From the NCBI GenBank assembly GCA_030412945.1, contig JAUHJS010000011.1, forward strand, positions 1 to 39,314: DNA of 39,314 nucleotides, read 5' to 3'. Positions 7,673-13,711 of this stretch are shown one piece after another. This stretch comes from Shiella aurantiaca (GTDB taxonomy: Bacteria > Bacteroidota > Bacteroidia > Cytophagales > Cyclobacteriaceae). Position 1 is the first letter of the stretch. Each line of letters opens with the position of its first letter. Under the pieces are notes generated by a model that worked only from the letters and a program-made list of their open reading frames with translations, was not told the origin of the DNA and did not search any database. The position numbers and the translations under genes were made by a program.

Positions 7673-8445
7673 GTCGTTTGGGGTCTAGGTACTTTTGTTA
7701 AGATTTCAAGCGCTAATGACCGGTAATCGTTTGCTCCATTGGACTCCGGAGCAAAGGCGAAAATATCCTGTCTTGCACTTGGCGATTCTTTTAATCGCAC
7801 GCACTCTCGAATAGATGTATTCAGTAGCAGGTTGGGGAAATGCTCCTGAAGGTATTCTTGAACGTCTCTGGAGATGAGTTTTCGACCATGAAAACGCGTG
7901 AAAAATACCCCCTTAAGCTCAATTCGCTCATTTAGGCGCTTTTTCACTTTTATAATGGTTTTTATCACCTCTTCCAGCCCGTCAATACTGAATTCCTGCG
8001 CCTCCATAGGGGTATAGATTTCATCCGCTGCCACGTAGGCATTGGTACTTATGATGCCGAGAGAGGGAGGGCAATCTATTACGATAAAGTCGATATGGGT
8101 TTTGGCGGTTAATTCATCAAGCTGCTCCTTCAAAATATAGAAGCTCTCGATATCTCCGGAGTTATTCCGCTCGAAAGCCGCGAAATTCTTAGAGCAGGGG
8201 ACCAATAGAAGATTGTCACGCACCTTGAATACTGTTTCTTTAATAGGGTATTCCTTGAGTAATACCCCATAGATATTCTTTTCTGGTTCAATAATACCAA
8301 AAGACTTTGTGATGTTAGATTGTGGGTCTAAGTCCAGTAAAAGGACTTTTTTACCTTCAATTGCTAGGGCAGAAGCAATATTTAAGGAAGAGGTGGTTTT
8401 TCCAACTCCCCCTTTCTGATTCGATATGGCGATGATACGTGTCAT
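7669..8445 (-). CDS. parA: ParA-family partition ATPase
   Basis: 258 residues. A deviant Walker A KGGVGKTT at residues 11-18, Walker A' LLLDLDPQSN, and Walker B FIVIDCPPSLG define a ParA/Soj/MinD-superfamily ATPase of the short plasmid type, with no N-terminal HTH extension. It would segregate the replicon by cycling on the nucleoid with its small partner encoded just downstream. Repeated GGTATT/AATACY half-sites upstream are a likely centromere or operator. Its presence argues that this block was, or is, a plasmid-like replicon. Confidence 0.92.
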   Translation of the reverse strand: MTRIIAISNQKGGVGKTTSSLNIASALAIEGKKVLLLDLDPQSNITKSFGIIEPEKNIYGVLLKEYPIKETVFKVRDNLLLVPCSKNFAAFERNNSGDIESFYILKEQLDELTAKTHIDFIVIDCPPSLGIISTNAYVAADEIYTPMEAQEFSIDGLEEVIKTIIKVKKRLNERIELKGVFFTRFHGRKLISRDVQEYLQEHFPNLLLNTSIRECVRLKESPSARQDIFAFAPESNGANDYRSLALEILTKVPRPQTT

Positions 8446-8470
8446 AGTTATTGTATTAGGTTTTGAATAG

Positions 8471-8637
8471 GGTATTCATTGTGTAATACCTTATGGATTT
8501 GGGAATACTGTATTGTTAGTATGTAAAGTTGTTTCAGTTGTAATACTTTATTCACTTTTTAACAGGGTATTCTCACTTTAATAAGGTAAATACTATGTTA
8601 CTACTACTTTATCTTAAGAATGCACTCATACGGTATT
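8471..8637. repeat. GGTATT/AATACY half-site cluster, candidate parS/operator
   Basis: Half-sites occur at 8471-8476 and 8485-8490 (an inverted pair, GGTATT..AATACC), 8504-8509, 8542-8547, 8566-8571, 8589-8594 and 8632-8637, in both orientations, in the 229-base gap between parA and the next gene. Another GGTATT/AATACC pair lies inside parA near 8247-8264. Clustered short repeats upstream of parA are typical of plasmid centromeres bound by small ParB-like proteins. Confidence 0.55.
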
Positions 8638-8674
8638 GTAAGTGACAAGTGATAAATAGGCTATGCTGAATGTT

Positions 8675-9025
8675 TTACCCATCCTTCTCAAATAGAAGTG
8701 GTCTTAACGGTGATTCTATGATAACCTTCCAGATTTCCTCGGGAAGGTTAGGTGCCAAAAAAGATAGCTTAGCTTCTTCCACTTTCAGCAATTCTGAATT
8801 GGTTGGTCTATGGTATAGTATGGCACGAGCAATCATATCAAAACGCTTTGCCTCCATCAGAAGAACCAAAAGCTTATTCAGCCCGAAACGAATGTCGTTG
8901 CTTACTATGGTCTTTCGGGTTTCATCAGAATAGTACACTATGGCCTCATAGCCCTTAATGGGCACTTTCCAGTATACCAGTAGTTTACATTGAGAAAACT
9001 CAGGCCCCCGTAAATACATGTCCAT
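8675..9025 (-). CDS. Hypothetical protein of the plasmid-like block
   Basis: 116 residues starting MDMYLRGPEFSQC, overlapping the upstream ORF by 26 bases. It has no signal peptide, membrane segment or motif I recognise; it is mixed alpha/beta in appearance with a Leu-rich middle (LNKLLVLLMEAKRFDMIARAI). It lies between parA and the broken HTH gene, in the plasmid-maintenance cluster, so it may belong to replication or partition. A continuation of the broken upstream protein by frameshift is possible, since the frames overlap. Confidence 0.55.
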   Translation of the reverse strand: MDMYLRGPEFSQCKLLVYWKVPIKGYEAIVYYSDETRKTIVSNDIRFGLNKLLVLLMEAKRFDMIARAILYHRPTNSELLKVEEAKLSFLAPNLPEEIWKVIIESPLRPLLFEKDG

Positions 9026-9569
9026 CGGTTAATAGGTGAAATATATTTTGCAGATACCAGGGCTTAAGGATAGGGTAGGTTTCCACTTCCTTCATGAAAA
9101 TCTCGTTGAGCTCTGCCATAGAGTATTTTGATTTTCCTTTTCGAAATACTTTAGACATGTTCAAAATTTTAAATCGAGCTTTACTCGCGTATTTCATGGT
9201 TCTTAGGCTGTTTTCCCAGCTTCCAACCGATGTGAGCCTAAATTTCCCATCAGCAACGGCCGCCAAATAGAAGGATGGAGGTGGGGGCGTTACCTCTGGA
9301 TTTTTTGCTAGCCATTCTGCCGCAATGGAAATTCTTCTTCTGAGGTCGAAATAGGCCTCATGGAAACTATATTGGATACGACTAGCCTCAAAGTAGATTA
9401 AATCGCAGCACGCGCGCCCCAGGTTTTTGTTCTTATGGCCGAAATCGTAAATTCCATCATAAATCTGTTCCTTAATGACCTGCCAACATCTCTGACCAAG
9501 CCCTAGCTGCTCAACAGAAAAACTTTCTCTCCCCTCTGGTTTTTCCGATGAATGCGGGAGATGCTCCAA
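9000..9569 (-). CDS. C-terminal part of a broken plasmid protein (probable pseudogene fragment)
   Basis: 189 residues if a TTG at 9569 is used, but this same frame continues upstream through a TAG at 9690-9692 into an HTH-containing region, so the start is probably not native. The intact piece (VEQLGLGQRCWQVIKEQIYDGIYDFG.. through ..LKPWYLQNIFHLLTDGHVFTGA) has no domain I can name. The proline run EVTPPPPSFYLAAV suggests a linker. Read with the upstream remnant it would be an HTH protein of about 360 residues, a plausible size for a replication or accessory regulator. Confidence 0.5.
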   Translation of the reverse strand: MEHLPHSSEKPEGRESFSVEQLGLGQRCWQVIKEQIYDGIYDFGHKNKNLGRACCDLIYFEASRIQYSFHEAYFDLRRRISIAAEWLAKNPEVTPPPPSFYLAAVADGKFRLTSVGSWENSLRTMKYASKARFKILNMSKVFRKGKSKYSMAELNEIFMKEVETYPILKPWYLQNIFHLLTDGHVFTGA

Positions 9570-10086
9570 CCTTTCAACCAGAAGGAGTTCTTTCGCTAAA
9601 TCATTTACTTTATCCTCCTGACCCGAGGGGTCAGGGATATTTAATTTAAAATGTTCTTGATGTTCTAGAACTAAAGGCGGAAAATTTTTCTACTTTAACA
9701 AAATGGATAAAATGGAAGAAGCTAGTCTAAGATGTACCTTTCCGCGTTTATTCTCCCTTTCTTCAATAATACCAGCATTGGTAAGGATTGCATAGTAATT
9801 TCGAATAGTACGATCTGTACATTTAAGCACCTTGGCCAAGGACTTGGTGTTAGTCTTCACAACCAAGCCCTTTTCGCGTTCTAAAACGTCACAGCGATTC
9901 TACTGGTTAGTGGCCAGTCGTGCGAGCTCAAGTGCAAGTGATCGGCAACCTAATTTCACCTTCTGGGTGTTGTTATGGTTAAACTGCCTTATTTCATTTT
10001 CAATAACATAAAGGATAGTTCTCTTATCTATCCTTAAATTATGGGCAAAATCTCCCCCCCCCCTCGGCAATCGTCAAAGATTCCAT
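9570..10086 (-). pseudogene. Broken N-terminal part of an HTH (possible replication) protein
   Basis: From the ATG at 10086 the protein starts MESLTIAEGG, then a run of ten G (C on the plus strand, near 10053-10062) shifts the frame. Correcting by one base gives GDFAHNLRIDKRTILYVIENEIRQ and onward, stopped by TAG at 9900-9902. The frame then runs through a winged-helix-like TKSLAKVLKCTDRTIRNYYAIL to a second TAG at 9690-9692, beyond which it continues in frame into the 9000-9569 ORF. One frameshift plus two amber codons indicate decay. Its position beside parA and an AT-rich repeat region suggests the replicon's initiator, but no initiator family is recognised. Confidence 0.65.
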
Positions 10087-10091
10087 TTTTG

Positions 10092-10123
10092 TTTGGTTTT
10101 AGGCAATACATCTCCTATCTTTG
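10092..10123 (+). promoter_or_regulatory. Bacteroidota-type promoter for a short plus-strand transcript
   Basis: TTTG at 10092-10095 and TATCTTTG at 10116-10123 are 20 nt apart, a full match to the Bacteroidota TTTG / TAnnTTTG pattern. Only a short transcript can follow, because a terminator lies about 60 nt downstream. It fires away from the broken HTH gene. Confidence 0.6.
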
Positions 10124-10128
10124 ACTTG

Positions 10129-10196
10129 TGAGACGGACCGACAAATTCATCTCAAAAAGATCAAAGTAGAAGGCCCAGATTTTCTGGGTCTTTTTT
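10129..10196 (+). ncRNA. Candidate small RNA (~67 nt)
   Basis: A strong promoter match at 10092-10123 is followed about 50 nt later by an intrinsic terminator, with no credible coding sequence between. Antisense RNAs of this size commonly control plasmid replication genes, and this one runs from the leader region of the minus-strand HTH gene. It ends at the 3' edge of the 10195-10503 gene. The start site is estimated; function is inferred from location. Confidence 0.45.
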
Positions 10197-10198
10197 AT
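10171..10198 (+). terminator. Intrinsic terminator
   Basis: GGCCCAGA (10172-10179) pairs with TCTGGGTC (10183-10190), one G-U, loop of three T, then six T. It ends the candidate small RNA and faces the 3' end of the minus-strand gene at 10195. Confidence 0.75.
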
Positions 10199-10503
10199 TT
10201 TCTTAGACGTAATTTCTTATTCAATTTTTCCCTTAGTATTTTTCTAGCGGCATTTCTCTTGGAAAAGTCTGGGGGCAAAATTTCACCACTAAAAACCTTT
10301 TCCAATTCTGGAAAACACTCCAGATAAAACCTTTCTCTTACTACAGGAATCTTTTGTGAATCTTTGTCAAGTTTTGAATCCTTATAGAATGTAGAATAAT
10401 TGATTCTATTGTTAACAAGTGCTTTTTTGAACTCTTCCAACTCAGGTTTGTTCAATCGGCAATAAGATTTCCAAAGCTCATTGCCTTCTTGGATTTTCCG
10501 CAT
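10195..10503 (-). CDS. Small hypothetical protein of the plasmid-like block
   Basis: 102 residues, MRKIQEGNELWKSYCRLNKPELEEFKKAL at the N-terminus and a strongly basic end (FSKRNAARKILREKLNKKLRLRK). Predicted helical and cytosolic, with no motif I know; the basic tail could contact nucleic acid. It is preceded by an A/T-rich leader and a large dyad (10578-10628) that could be its operator. A promoter-like TTTTG-19 nt-TTCTTTTG occurs on the minus strand upstream. Possibly a copy-control or regulatory protein; unproven. Confidence 0.55.
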   Translation of the reverse strand: MRKIQEGNELWKSYCRLNKPELEEFKKALVNNRINYSTFYKDSKLDKDSQKIPVVRERFYLECFPELEKVFSGEILPPDFSKRNAARKILREKLNKKLRLRK

Positions 10504-10577
10504 ATTTTTTTGTTTTTACTTTCGAACAAAAGAACAAACAAAAAAACAAATGTCAAAAAAAGATTGCTTTTGTTATT

Positions 10578-10628
10578 TTATTTCATAAATGTGAAATAAA
10601 TTTGAATTATTTCACATTTATGAAATAA
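10578..10628. repeat. Perfect 22-bp inverted repeat, 7-nt spacer
   Basis: The left arm 10578-10599 begins TTATTTCATAAATG; the right arm 10607-10628 is its exact reverse complement. Each arm is itself a near palindrome built from TTATTTCA half-sites, giving four half-sites in 51 bases. It lies about 75 bases upstream of the 10195-10503 start. A tandem operator or part of a replication origin are both plausible. Confidence 0.75.
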
Positions 10629-11010
10629 TTTTTTAAAATTTTTTATCATCAATCAATTGCTTATGAGCCTTTTAACAAAAATCAAAAATGAGTTTTTGTC
10701 TATCTTTATTGGTTAATTTTAAATCAGTAACTGGAGGCACAAACAATGAATAAAAACGTATTCTTTTGAATTACAGTCACTTAACCTTTTTTTTGAAAAA
10801 AATTGAACTTTTTTTTCAAAAGAATCATAAATCATTGATTACTAGTAAATTAAAATATAGTCATTTTTAAAAATAATTATGTTGGAAACTAAATTGATGT
10901 GAAATTACCGGCTGAAAAGTCGCCAAAAGTGCAATTATTAAAGTCGCCAAGAGTTGCCAATTATATAAAAATGCCTTAATTTTAATTAAAATACCCTTTT
11001 AGATAGAATA
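10629..11010. other. AT-rich gene-free region, possible replication origin
   Basis: About 380 bases with no credible ORF and very high A+T. It contains an ATTCTTTTGA/TCAAAAGAAT dyad around 10758-10826 with long T and A runs between the arms, then a direct repeat at 10916-10964. Together with the neighbouring parA and broken HTH gene this would suit an origin, but no DnaA box or known iteron is recognised. Confidence 0.35.
10916..10964. repeat. Iteron-like direct repeat (2 copies)
   Basis: Copy 1 (10916-10938) and copy 2 (10940-10964) share AAAGTCGCCAA, an AGT(T)GC block and AATTAT. The spacing is about 24 bases, near two helical turns. They lie about 60 bases before the tRNA fragment, so they could be integrase arm sites as well as iterons. 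Confidence 0.55.
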
Positions 11011-11020
11011 TACGTCTTAC

Positions 11021-11049
11021 GTGGGCAGGTTCGAATCCTGCCACCCCGA
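11021..11049 (+). other. 3' end of a tRNA gene (tRNA-Pro-like), attachment-site scar
   Basis: T-arm GCAGG-TTCGAAT-CCTGC (11025-11041) is followed by acceptor strand CACCCCG and discriminator A. A C1-G72 pair with A73 matches bacterial tRNA-Pro. No CGGGGTG acceptor partner, D-arm or anticodon arm lies upstream, so only the 3' part is present. Tyrosine integrases recombine at tRNA 3' ends and leave such copies. In this orientation the fragment is the right edge of an element lying to its left, and can also be the left edge of the element whose integrase follows. Confidence 0.75.
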
Positions 11050-11072
11050 CAAATAGGTTAACAACCTATATC

Positions 11073-11110
11073 AAAAGCCTGCAAATCTTACGATTTGCGG
11101 GCTTTTTTAT
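11073..11110 (+). terminator. Intrinsic terminator (probably of the tRNA)
   Basis: AAAGCCTGCAAATC (11074-11087) pairs with GATTTGCGGGCTTT (11092-11105), one G-U, loop TTAC, then T-run. A second small hairpin ATAGGTT/AACCTAT (11053-11069) precedes it. Its place right after the tRNA 3' end fits a native tRNA terminator carried along at the att site. Confidence 0.8.
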
Positions 11111-11162
11111 TTTTTACGTATCAGTTCGATTTAGACAATTTCAGCAAAAATGAGACCTATCC

Positions 11163-11289
11163 GGTGAACCAAATGAATGGTTATATTTAGTTCACCAGAT
11201 TGATGCAAATAGCTGTAAAACAGATAGTTGCATCACAATTTTTGAACTGCTTTGGGCTTGTTTGAGTGGCCTTGTGAAAGCAGTTCACC
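11163..11289. repeat. Inverted repeats between att scar and integrase gene
   Basis: GGTGAAC (11163-11169), GTTCACC (11190-11196) and GTTCACC (11283-11289) are copies of one motif. An imperfect dyad TGATGCAAATAGCTGT (11201-11216) / ACAGATAGTTGCATCA (11220-11235) matches at 14 of 16. Repeats of this kind beside an integrase gene are candidate arm-type binding sites. The rest of the gap 11111-11334 shows nothing else. Confidence 0.5.
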
Positions 11290-11334
11290 ACGAGAGGAAT
11301 CATTTTAACACAAACACTCAAAAGCTGAATTGTC

Positions 11335-12582
11335 ATGAGAACCACAAACACCTTCGGAGTTCAGTTCATCACAAGAACGAACAAGGCCAAAGATGGCCTG
11401 CTCCCAATCTATGCCAGGGTCACCGTTGATGGCCGCAGGGTAGAAATATCATTGAAGCGCTGGATCAAGCCAGGCGATTGGAACGGCCCCAAAGGCATGG
11501 CCAAGGGTAGCCGGGAAGAAATCAAATCGCTCAACCACTATCTGGATGAAGTCCGGGCAAGGATCATGGAGTGCTACCAGGAGATGCAAGTGCAAAAACG
11601 GCTGATCACTGCAGATGCAATCAAGAGTATGTTCCTGGGTACTGACCAAAAAGACTTCACCTTATGCAAGCTGGTGGATTATCACAATCAGGCTATGAGG
11701 GATACACTGGCCTGGGGCACAATGAAAAACTACTTCACCACTCAGAAGTACATCCACCGATTTTTGAAAGAACGTTTTGGCACTACCGACATGTTCCTGT
11801 CGGAACTGTCTTACAAATTCATCACTGATTTTGAATTTTATCTCCGCAACTACAAACCCAAAGACCACCAGAAACCGCTTGGCAATAATGGGGTGATGAA
11901 ACACCTAGAGCGTTTCCGGAAGATGGTGACAATGGCTGTGAAGATGGAATGGATCAGCCGGGATCCATTCGAAAAGTATCAACTCAAATTCCATCGGGTG
12001 GATCGGGATTTCCTTACTTCCGAGGAATTGGAAGCTGTGGAAAACAAAGACTTCAAGATCGTTCGTTTGCAATGGGTAAGAGATCTGTTTGTATTCAGTT
12101 GCTATACCGGACTGGCCTACATCGATGCGATGAACCTGACGCCATCCAACATTACCATTGGCATTGATGGAGAATACTGGCTTTCCACCTGTAGGCAAAA
12201 GACGGATCAACCAGTAAGGGTTCCCATTCTTCCCAAAGCCTGGGAGATCATTGAGAAATACAAGACCCATCCAAGGGCATTGCAAAAAGGATCGGTATTC
12301 CCGATGATTTCTAACCAAAAGCTGAACTCATACCTGAAAGAAATTGCTGATCTGTGCGGCATTGAAAAGAACCTGACCTTTCACCTGGCCAGGCACACTT
12401 TCGCCACCACCGTCACACTTTGCAACGGTGTTCCTTTGGAGACAGTAAGCAAGATGTTGGGTCACTCTAAGATTACAACTACTCAGGTTTATGCTAAAGT
12501 GGTGGAGAAGAAAGTCAGTGAAGATATGCAAGCTCTCCGTGAGAGACTGGAAGCACCAAGAGTGATAAGGAGGGTAAAGTAG
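11335..12582 (+). CDS. Tyrosine-type site-specific integrase (Bacteroidota type)
   Basis: 415 residues. An N-terminal arm-binding domain, a SAM-like core-binding domain (about 105-210) and a C-terminal catalytic domain are visible. Catalytic residues are Lys289, His350-x-x-Arg353 (HLARHTFATT), His377 (LGHSKITTT) and nucleophile Tyr386 (QVYAKV). The first catalytic arginine, normally in TGLR, is Ala261 (CYTGLAYIDAMNL); loss of Arg I is also known in the Bacteroides CTnDOT integrase. It starts 285 bases from the tRNA 3' fragment, so it most likely drove integration there and mobilises the metal island on its right. Confidence 0.93.
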   Translation: MRTTNTFGVQFITRTNKAKDGLLPIYARVTVDGRRVEISLKRWIKPGDWNGPKGMAKGSREEIKSLNHYLDEVRARIMECYQEMQVQKRLITADAIKSMFLGTDQKDFTLCKLVDYHNQAMRDTLAWGTMKNYFTTQKYIHRFLKERFGTTDMFLSELSYKFITDFEFYLRNYKPKDHQKPLGNNGVMKHLERFRKMVTMAVKMEWISRDPFEKYQLKFHRVDRDFLTSEELEAVENKDFKIVRLQWVRDLFVFSCYTGLAYIDAMNLTPSNITIGIDGEYWLSTCRQKTDQPVRVPILPKAWEIIEKYKTHPRALQKGSVFPMISNQKLNSYLKEIADLCGIEKNLTFHLARHTFATTVTLCNGVPLETVSKMLGHSKITTTQVYAKVVEKKVSEDMQALRERLEAPRVIRRVK

Positions 12583-12588
12583 CCTCTA

Positions 12589-12650
12589 TTATTTAAGCAC
12601 TTGCTTAAATAACTATCATTCCTTATCTTTGTTTAAGCAATCGTTTAAAT
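12589..12650 (+). promoter_or_regulatory. ArsR-controlled promoter with two operators
   Basis: A perfect palindrome at 12589-12612 (TTATTTAAGCA, CT, TGCTTAAATAA) covers the -33 box (CTTG, 12600-12603). The -7 box TATCTTTG is at 12624-12631, 20 nt away. A second, imperfect copy (TTTAAGC..CGTTTAAA) follows at 12631-12650. The ArsR gene starts at 12660, so a dimer at each site would block transcription: autorepression relieved by metal. Confidence 0.75.
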
Positions 12651-12659
12651 ACTAAAAAA

Positions 12660-13049
12660 ATGAGTACAACGCAATCGAATACATGCATCCGTGTCTTTGC
12701 CGATAGTAACCAGATAAACAGGTGCAGAGAGGACTTGAAAGACAAGGCGGAGGGTTTTTCAGAGCTGGCAGATGTGTTGAATCTTGCTGGCAATGCTGTT
12801 CGCCTCAAAATCCTGTATCTCCTGAAACAAGAAAATGAACTTTGTCCGTGCGACTTGTCTGACATCCTGGGCATGACCGTTCCTGCCATATCTCAACATT
12901 TGAAAAAGCTAAAGGATGCGGGAATAGTCACAACCAAAAAGTCAGGACAAACCATATTTTATTCAGTAGAAGAGCAAAATCAGTATATGATTTCGTCAGT
13001 GCTCGATTTATTGAACCTCCCAAATTCAATTCCTTATGATACCCCATGA
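12660..13049 (+). CDS. ArsR/SmtB-family metal-responsive repressor
   Basis: 129 residues with a winged-helix core (GNAVRLKILYLL, then MTVPAISQHLKKLKDAGIV as recognition helix). ELCPCDL at residues 61-66 is the ArsR/CadC-type metal motif (Cys62, Cys64); Cys9 and Cys22 in the N-terminal extension could add ligands as in CadC. It should release its operators on binding a soft metal such as Hg, Cd, Pb or As(III); the specific ion cannot be read from sequence. Its stop overlaps the next gene by 14 bases. Confidence 0.9.
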   Translation: MSTTQSNTCIRVFADSNQINRCREDLKDKAEGFSELADVLNLAGNAVRLKILYLLKQENELCPCDLSDILGMTVPAISQHLKKLKDAGIVTTKKSGQTIFYSVEEQNQYMISSVLDLLNLPNSIPYDTP

Positions 13050-13428
13050 TCTCACCCAAAGCATAAAAGTTTCCTTAAAAACTGCCAATGGACAACTGGG
13101 ATTCATCCTCAGCAAAATAGACGATGAAGACCAGGTAGAAAATATCCTCCTGCAGCTAAAAGCCGTGCAGGCCATGCTTGCAAAGACCACCTATGAGTTA
13201 TTGGATGAAACCTATAGAAAAGCATTAGCAGAAAAGATCTCCTCAGCTTACCAAAGCTGTCCTGGAAACTGCGGTAATGAAGAAACTATCGAACGGTTGA
13301 GAACACTATTCCCGGAGTTTAAACTTGAAGAAGTGCCTGAGAAGCTACGGGAAGCCCGGACAGTGGAGGGAGAATTGAAGAAATTTTTATCCGAAAAAAG
13401 TTTGGACACCCCCTCCCCTCGTAACTGA
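13036..13428 (+). CDS. CsoR/FrmR-like helical protein without the usual metal ligands
   Basis: 130 residues. SLKTANGQLGFILSKIDDEDQVENILLQLKAVQAMLAKTTYELL follows the helical pattern of CsoR/FrmR/RcnR repressors (..EGQVRGI..C.DIL.Q..AV.AAL..). The copper ligands of CsoR are absent: Cys is Val34 and the His/Cys pair of helix 2 is replaced (ETYRKAL). A new pair, Cys75 and Cys79 (SCPGNC), follows that helix. A charged tail makes it longer than typical CsoR. It overlaps the ArsR gene, so the two are co-expressed. It may sense another ion or serve as a structural partner. Confidence 0.65.
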   Translation: MIPHDLTQSIKVSLKTANGQLGFILSKIDDEDQVENILLQLKAVQAMLAKTTYELLDETYRKALAEKISSAYQSCPGNCGNEETIERLRTLFPEFKLEEVPEKLREARTVEGELKKFLSEKSLDTPSPRN

Positions 13429-13463
13429 ACTTTGGAGGGATGTTTCACTTAAATTAATTCGAT

Positions 13464-13667
13464 ATGAAAAACAAACTAATGGTATTTACAATGGCCGGAG
13501 CGTTGGCCATTGCCGGGCTTGCCTACGGGATCAACTCATCACAAAACGCTTGCCCGCTGGAAGGTACACCGGAATGTCCGAAAGTTAACTGCCCGTTGGA
13601 TGGCACTCCGGACTGTCCTTATGATTTGAATGTGGCAGAAGTACCTGCCTGCTGTAAGAAAAAGTGA
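13464..13667 (+). CDS. Small Cys-rich exported peptide with two CPLxGTPxCP repeats
   Basis: 67 residues. A hydrophobic N-terminal segment (residues 5-22) predicts export or membrane anchoring. The mature part has two copies of CPL(E/D)GTP(E/D)CP (Cys30, Cys38; Cys43, Cys51) and a terminal Cys63-Cys64, six cysteines in about 40 residues. This looks like a periplasmic soft-metal binder. It lies between the regulators and merTP, with a terminator behind it, so it may be made at higher levels than the genes that follow. I do not recognise a named family. Confidence 0.8.
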   Translation: MKNKLMVFTMAGALAIAGLAYGINSSQNACPLEGTPECPKVNCPLDGTPDCPYDLNVAEVPACCKKK

Positions 13668-13670
13668 TCG

Positions 13671-13697
13671 GGAGGGCATGGAGCCCTCCTTTTTTTG
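13671..13697 (+). terminator. Intrinsic terminator inside the mer-like operon
   Basis: GGAGGGC (13671-13677) and GCCCTCC (13683-13689) form a perfect 7-bp stem with a 5-nt loop followed by eight T. It sits between the Cys-rich peptide and merTP, both plus strand, so it probably attenuates read-through and skews expression toward the first three genes. Confidence 0.8.
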
Positions 13698-13711
13698 AAA
13701 CGATTAAGTAT

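Noticed and set aside
9690-9902. Programmed TAG read-through or recoding in the HTH gene
   Set aside because: The gene also has a frameshift at a homopolymer, so decay explains it better than recoding; no selenocysteine or pyrrolysine context was seen.
10121-10327. 68-aa plus-strand ORF
   Set aside because: It has a non-ATG start inside the -7 box, crosses an intrinsic terminator, and is antisense to the 102-aa gene.
11021-11049. Functional tRNA gene
   Set aside because: Acceptor 5' strand, D-arm and anticodon arm are missing upstream; only the 3' end is present.
13664-13711. Upstream start for MerTP
   Set aside because: The added 16 residues are encoded by the terminator hairpin; MKNSLLTSG is a normal MerT start.
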